Shown piece after piece: positions 13,501 through 26,574 of a stretch of DNA of 64,000 bases (positions within the stretch are counted from its first letter, which is position 1; each line of letters starts with the position of its first letter). The stretch lies in NCBI GenBank assembly GCA_037013495.1, contig CM072809.1, forward strand, positions 7,635,001-7,699,000. Direction: 5' to 3'. Origin of the DNA: Hippophae tibetana (lineage: Eukaryota > Streptophyta > Magnoliopsida > Rosales > Elaeagnaceae). Both the position numbers and the translations under genes were made by a program. The notes under the pieces are model-generated. The model did no database searches. It was given only the letters and a program-made list of their open reading frames with translations, and had not been told where the DNA came from.

Positions 13501-14021
13501 TGTACCCAATTTCAAGTATGTTCTCAGTGAATTCCAATTGAGTACCCTAGATAATAAAATAATTCTTACGTTGATGAATTAAAATTGTAACTTATTTAAT
13601 TTTGTCTATTTTTTTAGTATTTCTTTCATTCTCTTAAGTTCTTCTTCTTCTTTATCAGTCTTTCATTTAATTTTTTAGTTTGAATTAAAAATAGTGCCAT
13701 ATTTTTTTCCTCCCGTATATAAATTATTTAATTATTAAGCATGATTTTACTTTGAAATCACTTATTAAAAAAGAATATATTCATTAAAAATAAATATATA
13801 ATTAGAGTTCAAATTCTAAACTTTTTACTTATTCAAATATTCTACAAACCGCTAAGCGAGCAATTTTAATTAAATCAAATATGTTAACTCGTTATGTTTA
13901 CTGTTAAGGACATCTTAAAGATTTAAATGTAGCAGGGTTTTATCCATGGCGCGCAGTAAAACTGTTTTTCAAATCAGCATATTTTTCTTTATAATAACCC
14001 CACTTAAATCTATTCATATAT
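10561..14021. other. AT-rich intergenic region
   Basis: No supported gene. Less AT-rich islands at 11740-11880, 12050-12190 and 12540-12640 have no long open frame and no motif I recognise. A 14-bp perfect palindrome lies at 11740-11753. Confidence 0.5.
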
Positions 14022-14345
14022 AAACTTAGAAACGTAGGATTAATTCTGAGCTCAAAAGTTAATTTGTGAGTTAGAATATTATCTAGACTTATAAACAACA
14101 CTACTAACTTATTTTTTATTTTTAACTAATGTGAGACTTAATATCCTCTCCATATCGACTAGAATCCGAATTTATAACATAATTATCGATGGGGTGAAAA
14201 AGTAAATAACTTAGTTCTAATAACAACTTAAAAACTCAGACCTAACTTTAAATTTAAAAGTCAGCTTGTGAGTTAGATGATTACTCGTACTCATAATCAA
14301 CATTGTTGCATTATTCTTGGTTAATGTAAGACTTAACATATAAAA
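14022..14345. mobile_element. TRIM-like repeat, copy 1 (miniature LTR element)
   Basis: Two related segments of about 115-125 bp in direct orientation (from about 14022 and from about 14225) both read AACTTAGAAAC/ACTTAAAAACTC..., TTGTGAGTTAGA, and end near TGAGACTTAA/TAAGACTTAA. Between them is about 80 bp. This layout of short LTRs around a tiny interior fits a TRIM (terminal-repeat retrotransposon in miniature). The same repeat recurs at 21713-22035, where the primer-site-like bases are better kept. Assignment is by layout and remembered similarity to common dicot repeats, not by database search. Confidence 0.5.
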
Positions 14346-17300
14346 ATCTAAATCACACTTAAATAATTTTTTTATAAAAATATTCTTATATTTTTAAATA
14401 ATAACATATTTTGTTCTTTATATATATTTTTAAATTTTAAACAATCATTATTTAGATTTTTTTAAATATTAACGTATGTTATTTTTATTGTTATAAATTT
14501 TAGATATATTATTTTATATAATTTTTTAAATAAAAATATCTTATAATATAGTAATAGTTGTAACGTTAAATTGTAACCTTATCTCTCACGTTAGGTTATG
14601 ATTTTATTAATAAATGACACGTAATCTTCATTTTTGGCATCAGTGGTGGAAGGGCTGGAAGTGGATGGCAACAAACGGTGGTGGAAGGGCTGGCAGGAAC
14701 GAGGCTAGAGTTGCTGACCGCGAATGAACCTGAAATTGGATGGCAACTCACAGAACTAGATTGACTGAAGGGGAAGGGAGCTGAAAAGGCTGGATGTGAA
14801 CGGAGCTGTAAGTGGTTGTCGATAATCTACACTAGATGTGGCTGGTCGGGGATCGACAAGAGTGTGATTGTTGAGGACACGTAAGATGGAGAAGGAATTT
14901 GATGTTTTTAATAATTAAACACATTTATTATGAAAAAAAAAACTAATAATACACGCAATAATATTTTTGGTTTTGTATAACAAAAATTGATACTCTATCA
15001 CTAAAATTAACCTTTATTTAATAATTAATCATGATTATAAATTTTTTATTTTTAATTTGTTGTTATAATGATTGATAAAAATTAAGATTATTTATGGATT
15101 TTATTTTATAGTGACAATAACCCTACTATCTACATTTTTGAAAAGAGAACATGAATTGAATATATTTATGAGATTATATATATATTATTGTAGTAGTGAT
15201 TAAACATATATATAACAATTCACTTACCATGCCCATATTTGGTTTAGCTAGTGTTTACTAATGACTCGTTAAAATATAAGTGCTTCTAAGTATCCCATAA
15301 TTACATTTGATGTAAAATTTCCAAGTATCCATCTATACAACTTTTAAATGAATTTACAGTCTTGATTCACTTCAGTACATGCGGCCCTATATTATCATAT
15401 ATTATAAATATTTTAGTTTTATTTATTTATTGATACAATCTATTTTGAAATGTGTACTAAAAAAATATTATAATCAACTATAAAAACGAGATTCAAACTC
15501 ACATGCATCAGAAAGATATATAGCAACATTTTTATACCACCTTCAAACCCAAGTTTTAAGATATTAAAAAAAACTCATTGTTGCAATTTTTTTTGTTTTT
15601 TAAATACCCCTCAAAGATAAAATAAAAACAAACACAACGAAATTAAAAGAATTTTTTTAGCTTATTTTCTATATTATCTTACCTTTTCAATTTCACAAAC
15701 TATTTCTAATAATTTTAATTGCATTATAAAAGCAATTTTATTTTTTTAACTGATCCTCGAAGCATGTTACTTGGTGTTAAAGATTTTAAACTAAAGACAC
15801 CAACATATTAGCTTTATTTCTCAAATAATCTTCAAATTGGATTTTATTATTATTAATTACTGCATCCTTCTATATGTTGAATTATTCTAAAATTTTCTTA
15901 TTAAGCATAATGTAGTATATTTTAGTTATTTTATTTTATTTTTGTATTTCATATAATCTTATAGTAAAAGAATACAAGTAATGTGGATTTAAATACCTCA
16001 AATTTGTGTTTAATATTAATATGTGGACTTACTCAAAAGATGAGTTAAGTTATAACTTCAAAAATTGTCATTTAAATTAAAATAGGATTACTTAAAGAGA
16101 TTCACTTGCGAGTTTAAGTAATAAAATTTTAATTACTTTTAAGTGGAGTTACTTAGAAATTGGGTTGACTTCTAAAAAGTGTGGGCTTAATTTAGAAGTT
16201 CTATAGCAGACTAGCAGTTTCGAATAGGCTAATTTGGGCTTCGTTTACTAGAATATCGCTAGATTAGTTAAGGAGATTGAGTATGTAATCAAACTCTTTT
16301 AAAAATTTAAATTAATATGAAAATTTTAAATATTATTTTTATATATCTATCATTAATTATTTGTAAGTGTTGTTATATTTATTATTTTAAATATTAATAA
16401 TTCAATAATCTTGAATTAAGATTATTGCATCTTAAATAATTAAGATTGTGCAACTATCTACCATTAGTGGTCACACGAGGTATAAATTGAAATGTAATGT
16501 TAATAAGAGTCATGAAATACTTTATTAATTTTTAAAATTTATCACATCTTGTCTTATTTAATTTTTAATAAGATAACATGGTAACATAACAGTACTAATT
16601 AAGATATCTTATTTATCCTTAATAGGCCTAATTGAGACAAGGAAAATACAAAAATATAATAATGATAATTTATAGTTTAAATTTAATAAGAAAAATGATA
16701 TAACATATGTTTAAAATTAGATCTATTAGTACTACAATTTAAATAAGATGTGATGATATTTGAATAAAATAGGATAATATATACACCATGAGTTCATTAC
16801 ATATACTAAATATATAAGATATAAAATGAGATGAGATAATGCATTTTACATATCTACTCATACCTAATATTGTAAAAAAGAGTAAATATCATTAACATCC
16901 TAAGTATCGATCCAAATATTAAGAACTTCTCCATCATTTTACTTTATCTTACATGTATATTTTGAAGTATGGTTTAAATTCAAACAATCTCTACCTCCAC
17001 CGAAATGCCATTATGTAATGGTAATGCAATGTATATAAATATAAATTTTTCAAAATAATAGTAAAATATTATCTTAAATGAATAAAAAACAAATTTGAAA
17101 GAAAATAATAGACCAATACAAAGAAAATAGAAAATAAAAATATCAAAAAAGAAGCATTTTCTTTCTCACCCAATGAGACATAAGTAATCAAATTTTTCCA
17201 CAATTTTCATATTGTTGTAATAATATATTAGTTATTTTGATTAATAAGTAAGATATAAGATTAAAGTATTTATTTTTTAAAAAATTACGAGATTAAATGA

Positions 17301-20100
17301 TTTTAGATAAAAATTATGTGACTAAAATACTCATTTATTTAAAAATTATGGAACTAACGATGCTCTTAAAAAAATAAGTGTCCTTTTTTAACCTAATCCA
17401 AAATTGCTTTGTATTTGTAACCATTTTTGTTAATTTGGGTTTCATCCCATCACATTACTTAATATCATACCATATGGTATGTATGCATTAGAAAAATACA
17501 TATAAAAATTATAAATAGAAATAAGTAAATAAATTTGGGAAAAAAATGTGTTTATATCACTTTATTTTTACAAATTAAATACATCTTTAATATTTTTTTA
17601 AAAATATAAGCTTTAGTCAATTTTTTTTTTGTTAGAAGTAGATGTATTAGTTTTCTTACTATTTCACTATCATATATTATAGTCATTTTTGTCTTTTGTT
17701 ATCACTATGGTTACTTTATATATTTTTTGGAACTTTTCCTCTTTTTTATGTTTTTCTCGTAAAGTTAACACCCACTTATTAGTAAAATTTAAATTGATTT
17801 TATCCTTAAAAAAATGACCACAAATAATCAAAATTGAAAAAAAAATTGACTAAACTTTTTAACAATATAATAATTAAATTATTAAATTATATTTAAAGTA
17901 AAATCACTAATCTCCTCGATTTGAAAAAATAAAATAAACTTTATGTTACCTAAAGAATGCCTAAAATCGCAACTGCAACTTTATCATGTGTTTATTTCAT
18001 TGCAACAGCCATAATATATAATTTTCCATGCATAAAATTTCCTTTGGTTTTTTTCACATTTTTTTCCTTTCATTTTTTTCCCCATATTTTTTTCCTTTCA
18101 TATTGTAACTCCTTGAGATTTGTTTAAATATCAAGCAACACCTTAAGTTGTATCTTGTATCTTTCACATCGATCCTTAAAGTTTTGTTTAATATGAATGA
18201 AGATAAATTTCAAAAAGTGAATTGATATATGTAAAATAAGAAAAATATATATTAAACTAGTTCCTGACAGTGAAAAAATATAAAAAATTATAAAAATAAA
18301 ATAAAAATAGAAGTTGTTATATATAATTTCCCTTCACAATCCTTCGGTTAACCTTCTTGTATACTTAAATGAACATTCAAATAATATGATTACAAGTAGA
18401 AATCAAGTTGTGAGTATATTCTCAAAATTGATGTATTTTGTTATTTATCTCGAGTTACTTAATTTATTTTTAGTTCTTTTATACAAATGATATAATCTAC
18501 TTTAAAAGATACAACATACTCACTAAAAAAATGTTTTAAATTACAAGAGGCGGATATTCTCATATAGTAATCCAATCCATTATTAACTTAATTTGGATAT
18601 TAAATCTTCTTTTTACAAGAAATAGTTGCAAGTTTAGATTATAATAAACCCAAATATTAAGTGAAAGAATGAGTAATAAAATGGAAATTGGGAAATTAAT
18701 TTCACTTTTATTTATTTTTATATTTTTATTTTAATAGTTATTTTATTACTTTTCTGGCTAGCTGAAAAATGTTGGTTCATTTAATTGAAATTTTCCTTCA
18801 TTGATATTAATTTAAAGTATGAGGATGTGAAAGATACAAAATGAAATTTTAGGAGCTACTTAATGTTTAATTAGAAGATTTGTGATATTTTAATATCATG
18901 ATCATTTTGAGGTTATTATAATAAGATTTATTTATTCTTCAGTTTTTATATGAAGCTAATTAACATGAGAATTGAGGTCGCTCGGAGGAATCAAATTTAA
19001 CCCCTCAAATTTCAATCCCTCGTCCGTTTATTTATTCTTCAGTTTATTTTCATAAATTATTATATTTTTTTATTTGATTAAAAATATAATTTTACAGACA
19101 CTATTTGATAATTTATATAAAAATTTAATTTATTTAATATGTAGTATCTCTCAACATATTGCCTCATATATTTTTATAAACTCAAATTCTACATATAAAG
19201 TCTATTATTTTAAATAAAAATACCTACAATAAAATTTAAAAGAAATTATACATTTTAAAGTTATTTATAATAAAAAAATATACTTTATACTTTGTTTGTA
19301 AATCTAAAATACTAATTAAACATTATTAAATATTATCACAATAAATCATTGATTTTGAGTCTCGAATAAAATTTAGGAAAATATTCTCATTTTTATTTTT
19401 TTATTAAATAATAATTGATATGATTTAAAATATTGTTATATAATTTAATATTATTTTTTAGTAAAACATAATATATATATATATATATGTGTGTGTGTTT
19501 TTTGTGTGTTGGGGAATGGGATACAGCTAGCCTATGACTTACATCTCCACTATAAAAGGTCAGTAAATTGGATCAGAAACTAGAGATGGCTATGCGAGTT
19601 GGGTACTCAAGTATAAGCATGTTAGTGGAGTTTCACAAATGATATTGAGTGGGCCCAACCCAATTCTATGTATATTGCGATGCACGAAATTTATAAGTGT
19701 GTTTAATTATCTTGCTTAATTACTACTTATTATATTGAATTAATCTGTTTCATTATTATCCAGGCCAAAAAATAATAACTACCTTCGATTACGTACTAAT
19801 ATCAACAATCGTACATCATTCCATTATCTAAAAATTAAAAATGTTTTTTATGCACATGTGACGTACAATTATTAGTATGTGCACGGAACATGAAAGATGA
19901 GCTATGGATTGCATCAGCATTAGTCACCAAGAGGCAAGGCTGTTTTGTAAATATTATATATATATATATATAAATTTATTTATTATAAATATTTCATATC
20001 CACTTAAATATTATTAATAAATATAATTAAATTTATATAATTACATTTAATTAAAAACTATTATGTAAAAGCTATATATATATATACTCCAAATGTAGTC
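14346..20100. other. AT-rich intergenic region
   Basis: No gene was recognised. The most distinct part is a G-rich patch at 14640-14900 with repeated GGTGGAAGGGCTGG and TGGATGGCAAC motifs and no long open frame. Several (TA)n runs occur near 19470 and 19950. The final 100 bases belong to the pectinesterase promoter and contain a TATATATATATA run (about 20073-20084) that may serve as TATA box. Confidence 0.5.
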
Positions 20101-20170
20101 ATTTTTATTATTCGCATTTAATTCGTATTGCATATGTACAATTGTACTCTAGTAGCTGATATTGGATTTC

Positions 20171-23100
20171 ATGGCTTTCAATGTTGTCCATTGTTTGACA
20201 GTCGTAATTCTCTTCCTCTGTTTTTGTGAAACTATTTTGAAGTCTTATTCATGGAGTAATACAGAGAAAGACACAGACTATAACAAATGGATATCAAGAA
20301 ACATCAAAAATTACCAAAAGAGAAATGTAAGTTTTAAAGAAGAACTGAAGAAGAAGAAGAAGAAAGCACCTGAAGGAGTTGGTGACAAAACTAGTCTTGA
20401 TTTGATTCTGAGGAAGGCTGAGACGAACAAAGTTACATTAAGTGTTGGCCAAAATGGGACTGCTAATTTTAAGACCATTACCGAAGCTCTTAACAGCATT
20501 CCACCACAAAACACTAGGAGATTCATTCTAATTATTAAACCTGGTGTCTATAGGTAACTAAATTTCTTAATTAATTCCTAGCTAGCTTTCCTTTTTCTAT
20601 TCGAGAAATTGTAAATTATTAATTAAGCTTTGGGTTTCTTAATTAAATTCCAAATGAAAAAGTAATAATGAGATTTAAAATTAAATTGAACAATTAATTA
20701 ATACTGAATCTTTAATGATCTCCAGGGAGAAGATATACATTCCTAGAAGTATGCCATTTGTAACATTGTTAGGAGATGCCAATAACAAGCCTATAATTAC
20801 TGGGAATGACACAGCATCATCGATGACTGGTAAAGGAGGTACTCCATTAGGTACATTTCAAAGCTGTACAGTTGCCGTTGAAGCTATTTATTTCACCGCC
20901 GTCAACATTATCTTTGAGGTAATAACTTTACGAGCTATTTAAATTGCTATAATCTATAGAGTACTTTGTAATTATAACGTACCGCTTTTGGATAAAGATG
21001 GCTCACTCTATTGCATGCATTGTGCACCACAAAGTTAGAAAGAAAGTACGACAAATATATTAAGAGAAAAATATACAGGGTGTTTTATTCATTATAAAAG
21101 TAACTTATTTTTTTATTATAATAAATTTTGAGTGTTATGAAAAATTGATCTTATAAAAATAAATATAATTTTAATTTCTTTTTTTGAATTATATTAGATA
21201 AAAATGATTATAACTTAAAAAAAATTAAAATTAATTTTTTTTAAAAAAATAAAAACATAAAAACAATTTTTTATAGTAACTTAAATTTTTTGTTACTGTT
21301 TGGAGGGAATAAATTACTGTTGGGACGAGGTGAATTGTAGTAGTGTTTGTACGTGAATATAACAAATGTATACGACATCAATGATTCCTTTTGCAGGGTA
21401 CGACATTTGAAAAGTCCACGTAAATTCACGGGCTTATGCTTCTCTTGTCACTTGGAACAATTTAAATAAATAGCATTTTAGCAACAATGAAATAAAATCT
21501 GAGATTTTATATATATACTCGGTTAGAAAACCAATATAAATATTGGCATATATATTATAACAAATCAATGAAAATCGCTAAGTGAAATGAGATTATAATA
21601 AGTGAGACCTAAGAAAAGTTAGATACCACATTATTTTTAAGAACATTTTTTGTATGGGTTGATTTTTGATCATATATATATATATATAAAAATTATGTAA
21701 CTAAACATTATATAACTTAGAAACTCAAATTAAACTTGTGAGTTAAAATGTTTTCTAAATTTATAAGTAGCATTACTATTTTATTTTTAATCGATGTGTA
21801 CTTAACATCCCCATTACACATCGGTTAGAGTCTAGATTTATGACATAATTTGAATTTACGATACAAGAATCGATGTGAGATGAAAAAACCAAAAGTCTGG
21901 CTTTGATACTAACTTAAAAACGTAAATCTAACTCTAAATCTAAAAGTTATTTAGAAACTAAGCTTATAAGTTAGAAGATTATCAAAACTTATAAAAAATA
22001 ACAATGATTTACTCTTTAACCATATGAAACTTAATAATATAAAAAGGTAAACAACATTTAAAATAATTAAATATAGGAGCTAAATTATTGTACTAGCTTA
22101 ATTATTTATCACCAATCATAGAGTATAATATTATTGTTTAGATAATTACAACTTATAACTATGTATTTTATTTAGATAATTACAACTTATAACTACGTAT
22201 TTTAATTTATAATAATAATTTTTTTTGTTTAAAAATGTCACCATATAATTAATATTACATACAATGACCTAACAAAATGTTACCATCGATGACTTAGTTG
22301 TTGTTTTTTTTTATTAAAAGCGTGCATTTGTGGCTATGAATAAGTAAAATATAATAAACAAAAAAATTGCAGAACACAGCAGCACACGAGGTAGGAAAAC
22401 GTGGAGAACAAGGGGTGGCAGTTCGAATATCAGGGACCAAAGCTGCATTTTATAACTGTAGTTTCTTTGGAGCCCAAGACACACTTTATGACCACAAGGG
22501 CCTTCACTATTTCAATAACTGTTTCATCCAAGGCTCTGTCGACTTCATTTTTGGTTATGCTAGATCCCTTTATGAGGTAATTAACATGCGCCCATAGTAT
22601 AATTAATTGAAGGACAAATTATTAATTTACACGCAACATTTTTGGGTAATTATATTATTAATATTATTATACATATGATTTTGTGAAGAATTGCTACCTC
22701 AATTCAGTGGCAAAGAAAGCGGCCTCTCTAACGGCTCAAAAACGTAGCAATTCATCATTGGAGAGTGGATTTTCCTTCAAAGATTGTGTTGTAACTGGGA
22801 ATGGGATGGGACATGTGTACCTTGGAAGAGCATGGGGTGAATATTCTAGGGTTGTCTTCTCTCTCACTTACATGGATAAGACTGTTTTTCCCCAAGGTTG
22901 GAGTGATTGGGGTGACCAAAAGCGTGATTTGTAAGTTATTCTTTCCTTTTCTTTTTTGAACATCCACATTTTTTAATCTTCGATACTTCATCCTTATACT
23001 ACCATAACATATGTCGTTAGATTATAAATATATTTACGTAAGTTATTCTTTTCTATTTTAGTCCCCCAATTACTATTACTATTACTATTACTATTATTAT

Positions 23101-23303
23101 TTTATTTTATTGTGTGTACAAGTAAAATTATTGATGTGAAAAGCAGAAGAGTGTATTATGGAGAATACAAATGCAGTGGACCAGGAGCCAACTTGACCGC
23201 AAGAGTTCCATGGGCTCGAATTCTGACAGATGAAGAGGCCCAGCCTTTTATGGGTACTTACTACATTGATGGTGATACTTGGCTCATTAGCCCTTACTAT
23301 TAA
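20171..23303 (+). CDS. Secreted pectin methylesterase (pectinesterase, PF01095), no PRO domain
   Basis: Five exons (20171-20553, 20726-20918, 22373-22576, 22689-22930, 23147-23303) with GT/AG borders join in frame to 392 codons plus TAA. The enzyme removes methyl esters from homogalacturonan in the cell wall. The first ATG is at 20171 and is followed by a hydrophobic signal-peptide-like segment (about residues 5-25). The catalytic core starts near residue 95 ([12 protein letters not shown]). Family motifs are present: the Gln in [14 protein letters not shown] with the first catalytic Asp, DFIFG with the second, and LGRAWG with the conserved Arg. There is no inhibitor-like PRO region between signal peptide and core. 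The closest remembered relatives are the PRO-less plant PMEs such as Arabidopsis PME53 and PME15. A Lys-rich tract (residues about 57-66) is unusual. The exon 5 acceptor was chosen to keep the family spacing before VYYGEY. All key residues are kept, so it is probably active. Confidence 0.93.
21713..22035. mobile_element. TRIM-like repeat, copy 2, inside pectinesterase intron 2
   Basis: Direct repeats from about 21713 and from about 21911 (AACTTAGAAACTC / AACTTAAAAACGT, each followed by a TTGTGAGTTA or TTATAAGTTAGA block) flank an interior of about 95 bp. Directly before the right repeat, GTCTGGCTTTGATACTAACTT (21893-21913) resembles the reverse complement of a TGGTATCAGAGC primer site, so the element would lie in minus orientation. 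It shares most of its length with the repeat at 14022-14345. Confidence 0.55.
22133..22204. repeat. Tandem duplication, about 35 bp, two copies
   Basis: The unit TTTAGATAATTACAACTTAT plus AACTATGTATTTTA occurs twice in a row, with one base difference in the second copy (ACTACG). It lies in intron 2 of the pectinesterase gene. Confidence 0.8.
23073..23098. repeat. (ATTACT)n microsatellite in pectinesterase intron 4
   Basis: Four to five copies of ATTACT followed by ATT repeats, 50 bases before the last exon. Confidence 0.8.
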
Positions 23304-23423
23304 TTTGGATTGGACTTCCGTATTTTATTTACAATTAATTTTTAATTCCATTCTCATTTGAAATCTTAAATGATGGCATAATATTAAGGCATCGATTTTG
23401 TACTTGCTTCAATAATATTATCA

Positions 23424-23446
23424 TAGAGAGAGAGAGAGAGAGAGAA
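23424..23446. repeat. (AG)n microsatellite
   Basis: About eleven AG units, 120 bases after the pectinesterase stop codon, probably in or just beyond its 3' UTR. Confidence 0.9.
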
Positions 23447-23606
23447 AAATTCTTTATTATTACACAAATTAATTATAAAAAGAAAAATGAAGCTTTTGCA
23501 TAGAATCCTGGATAAACAAGAAGACGAAAGCTGAACTTTGAAATTAAGGAGGGCAAGACCAGATGCATAAACAAAGTAAAAGTAGAATGGTTTCGTACGT
23601 TATTAA

Positions 23607-23825
23607 TTAAGGCCAAGTGCAACACTCGACAATTTTCCAGGTTTGGAAATCCTGCTGGCTCAAAAAACCACAAACATAATCAGGGCAGTACTCACCGGAG
23701 ATTGATGAATCTTCCCATTGTTTTTGCTCTTTATAATAAGTACTACTACTTCCATGCTCAAAACACAAAAGATCATCATCTCGGAGTTTCATCAAAACTT
23801 TGAATAACAAGATTAAAGAAGCCAT
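23607..23825 (-). CDS. Possible small protein of 72 residues, not recognised
   Basis: An open frame begins at ATG 23825 and ends at 23607. It starts MASLILLFKVLMKL (a short hydrophobic N-terminus) followed by an acidic, Ser/Tyr-rich middle and a Cys-containing end (CPDYVC, VECCTWP). A TATAAAAAT motif on the same strand at 23889-23881 lies about 60 bases before the ATG, a plausible distance for a short leader. It converges with the pectinesterase gene. I do not recognise the protein, and an open frame of this size can occur by chance in plant DNA. The case rests on the TATA position and the non-biased amino acid composition. Confidence 0.33.
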   Translation of the reverse strand: MASLILLFKVLMKLRDDDLLCFEHGSSSTYYKEQKQWEDSSISGEYCPDYVCGFLSQQDFQTWKIVECCTWP

Positions 23826-23880
23826 TTTGTAGATTAACACTTGAAGGAAACTTGACCGGCTTAGTTACATGCATGACATC

Positions 23881-23889
23881 ATTTTTATA
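23881..23889 (-). promoter_or_regulatory. TATA-box candidate for the small ORF
   Basis: TATAAAAAT on the minus strand, 56-64 bases before the ATG of the 72-codon frame. It is a support for that frame but not proof of transcription. Confidence 0.35.
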
Positions 23890-24885
23890 CAAGTACTGTA
23901 TGCTTTCTCGGTTGGGTTTAATTTTGGACATCAATAGGCATGCATGATTGGAATAATGGTATTATATATATTCCAGTAGGAAGTAGCCACTTCATGCATA
24001 TATAGATCTTTAATTTACTTTAAATACAAGCAATTTAAATTTCGAATGGGAATTAATAAACTATGTATTTCATGCAATATTTATTGCCATTTACGCAAGT
24101 CCTGTAAGGGTTTGGTCATCTACCATGTCAGTTATTTTTCTTGAGTTAGTAAGCGAGCGTTGGACAACCTTGAGAAGATATTGATTGAACGCTATCATGC
24201 ATGAAGAAGAAACCCATGAAATTGAAGAAAATAAAAAGTCATTCATTAAAAGAAGATACACAGAATCTAATTACATAATCAATTAAAATTGAGATATATA
24301 TACATATACAGTAAGTACCCTTCTAGGTCAGAATAAGGTCTTAAATCAACTTCAAAAATTTCATTATCTTAGAATTTAAAATATTATTATCTTCAACGAA
24401 CAAAATAACAGATTTACATTTAAAATAAAATCTAAAAAAAAAAACTAAACAATAATAAAAGAATACAGGAAAATGGTATTTGCAAAATTTATTGATAAAA
24501 TTAAAAATATGAAGATGAAGATAACAGAAAAAAATAGCAAGAGATTAAATACAATTTTTTTTTTTTTGAATATATCAATATCATATGAAAATCAAAAATT
24601 GAGTACACATTTGGATATACCATGTGAAGATGATGTCGAACAATATGATAATTTATTTTAATATGTTTGGTTTGCCAATAAAATACCGAATTGCATACAA
24701 TCTGAATAACACTCTTATTATTACAATACATAAGAATAGAAAAGAGGAAGAGAAACACTCATATCACCAATACCTTATACAAATAGTGAATATCATAACA
24801 TGATACTCAATATTTGTGAAAAAGCTTTTGAAATTAATAATATCTTGGCTTCTTATTCCTTCAAGAAATAAGAAAATCAACTAAG
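23890..24885. other. Intergenic region
   Basis: AT-rich sequence. Short open frames at 24473-24758 lie on both strands over a poly-T/poly-A tract and are biased in composition, so they are not called. No other feature is seen. Confidence 0.5.
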
Positions 24886-25086
24886 AAGATACAAAAATGG
24901 AGAATACACTTGTAGCTTGTAATTTAAAATGTATATCCTCTACCAACAATTGATTTAATACTAAATTAACATAATAAAGTGAATTGTGATATAAAATGCT
25001 CTCATGAACTTTTTCAAAATCATCACGAATAGCCATTAAAAACTGAATCAATGAATGTTTTTCTCTACAAGCAATGTAAGTTGTAA
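24886..25086 (-). pseudogene. Fragment of a copia gag polyprotein
   Basis: On the minus strand a continuous frame of about 60 codons contains LIQFLMAIRDDFEKVHESIL followed by YHNSLYYVNLVLNQLLVEDI. This corresponds to the gag (UBN2) segment that in plant copia elements reads like FLMAL..EFE.VR.SLL...PLPSLD.VLNELL. Nothing matching protease, integrase or LTRs was found beside it, so it is an isolated scrap. It comes from a different position in gag than most of the remnant at 8.2-10.6 kb and is in the opposite orientation. Confidence 0.65.
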
Positions 25087-26570
25087 AAGTCTATAATTAT
25101 GTTAATTTAATTAGTGCTAATTAATACAATAGATATGTCATGGTTAAATATAATTCTTAAATATTCATATTCTTTTGTTCTAGGATTCGAATATCAAATT
25201 CTAATTGATATTGTTTTTACAAATTAAAATATGTTTACAATCTAGTTAAATAATTTCAAACATTTTTTGCGTTATCATCCTTAATCAAATGGCATCCTAT
25301 CGAATGTATTACAAACCTATTAATCCTAGCTATAAGTTTTAATTCATTAGCATCCCAAGCTTATACTAGATCTACATATATACTTCCTAGCTTTTGTATA
25401 TATAAGATTCGTAGAGATACCTTTTTACAAAACATCACATCTTTTTACCATTCAAAAATTTCATTGCATAACTACTTTAAGAATAATTCTTCCTATTTAA
25501 ATGTTAATTGACTTAAACTAATTATCCTTACCTCCAACCATGTCTTGTGAAAAAGAAAAATAAATTATCAAAATCTAATAAATTTTAAATGAATTAAGAA
25601 ATTACAATAAACTTATGGATTGGGGTAAAAATTCAACACCAAACAAAAATACCCCAAATTTATAAATTGAAAAACAACGATGAAAATTCATCGCGATTAA
25701 CAAAGGATGAACTAAAGAGGCATCACAATCACAAATAGTATCTCAAATTTTTTTATTTTTTTTAGAAAATTGTTACCCATGGGATTTATAAACATGATAC
25801 TATGTAGAAATCAAGAGCATAAATTTGAAGAGAGAAAATAGAGTAATATTTCTATTATTGAGAAGTTAAGTGAAATATAAGCAAAATAAATGTTTTTACA
25901 AACTTATTAAATCATCCTAAAAAACTATAATACTTTCAACAAAGTTAATAAAGATGATAAAATAGACTATTCAATGTCTAGCATTTCTTAGGATGTTGAT
26001 GGAGTGTGAATATATGTGATGACTCCTTCCACCTTATAGATATGAACTTGTTTGGAGAAGGGAATTGTTATGATTAAAAGCAAACGATAGTTCACATTGA
26101 AAAAGAAATACCATCCACATCACCTTATGTTTTTGGGTTATTATTCAAATAAATAAATTTTTTAAATGAAAAATAAAAAATGCTATATATTATGATTTTT
26201 AGAGCAATGTTTTATGTCATTATTCTATGATAATCATTTATTTTTAACCTTTTTAGCATAATTTTAGTAAAATAATAATAATAAAAACATGATTCTAAAA
26301 TCATGTTCTCTAGTATTATTAGATTTATTATTATTATTATTATTACTATTTTTTTAATTTACAACTTACAAAAAAAAAACTCATGAATCTATTGGTTTAC
26401 ACAAAAATAATAAATTTTTTCTTGTAAAAGATAAATAATTTGTAATGATTATCAATGGACCAATGTTGTGTCTATTATCAAGATTCAAGCACCAGGTCAG
26501 TCCACATTTCACGGAGGAGTAGGATATTTTTCCTTGTAGTCAAATTGATTGCAATTTTACACGATTTGTC
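25087..26570. other. Intergenic region
   Basis: No gene recognised. Contains a (TTA)n/(TAT)n microsatellite at about 26323-26348 and a short balanced patch at 26470-26540. Confidence 0.5.
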
Positions 26571-26574
26571 ATTG

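Noticed and set aside
20311..20526. Open frame on the minus strand under pectinesterase exon 1
   Set aside because: Antisense shadow of a well-supported exon, with a Phe run that mirrors the Lys-rich tract.
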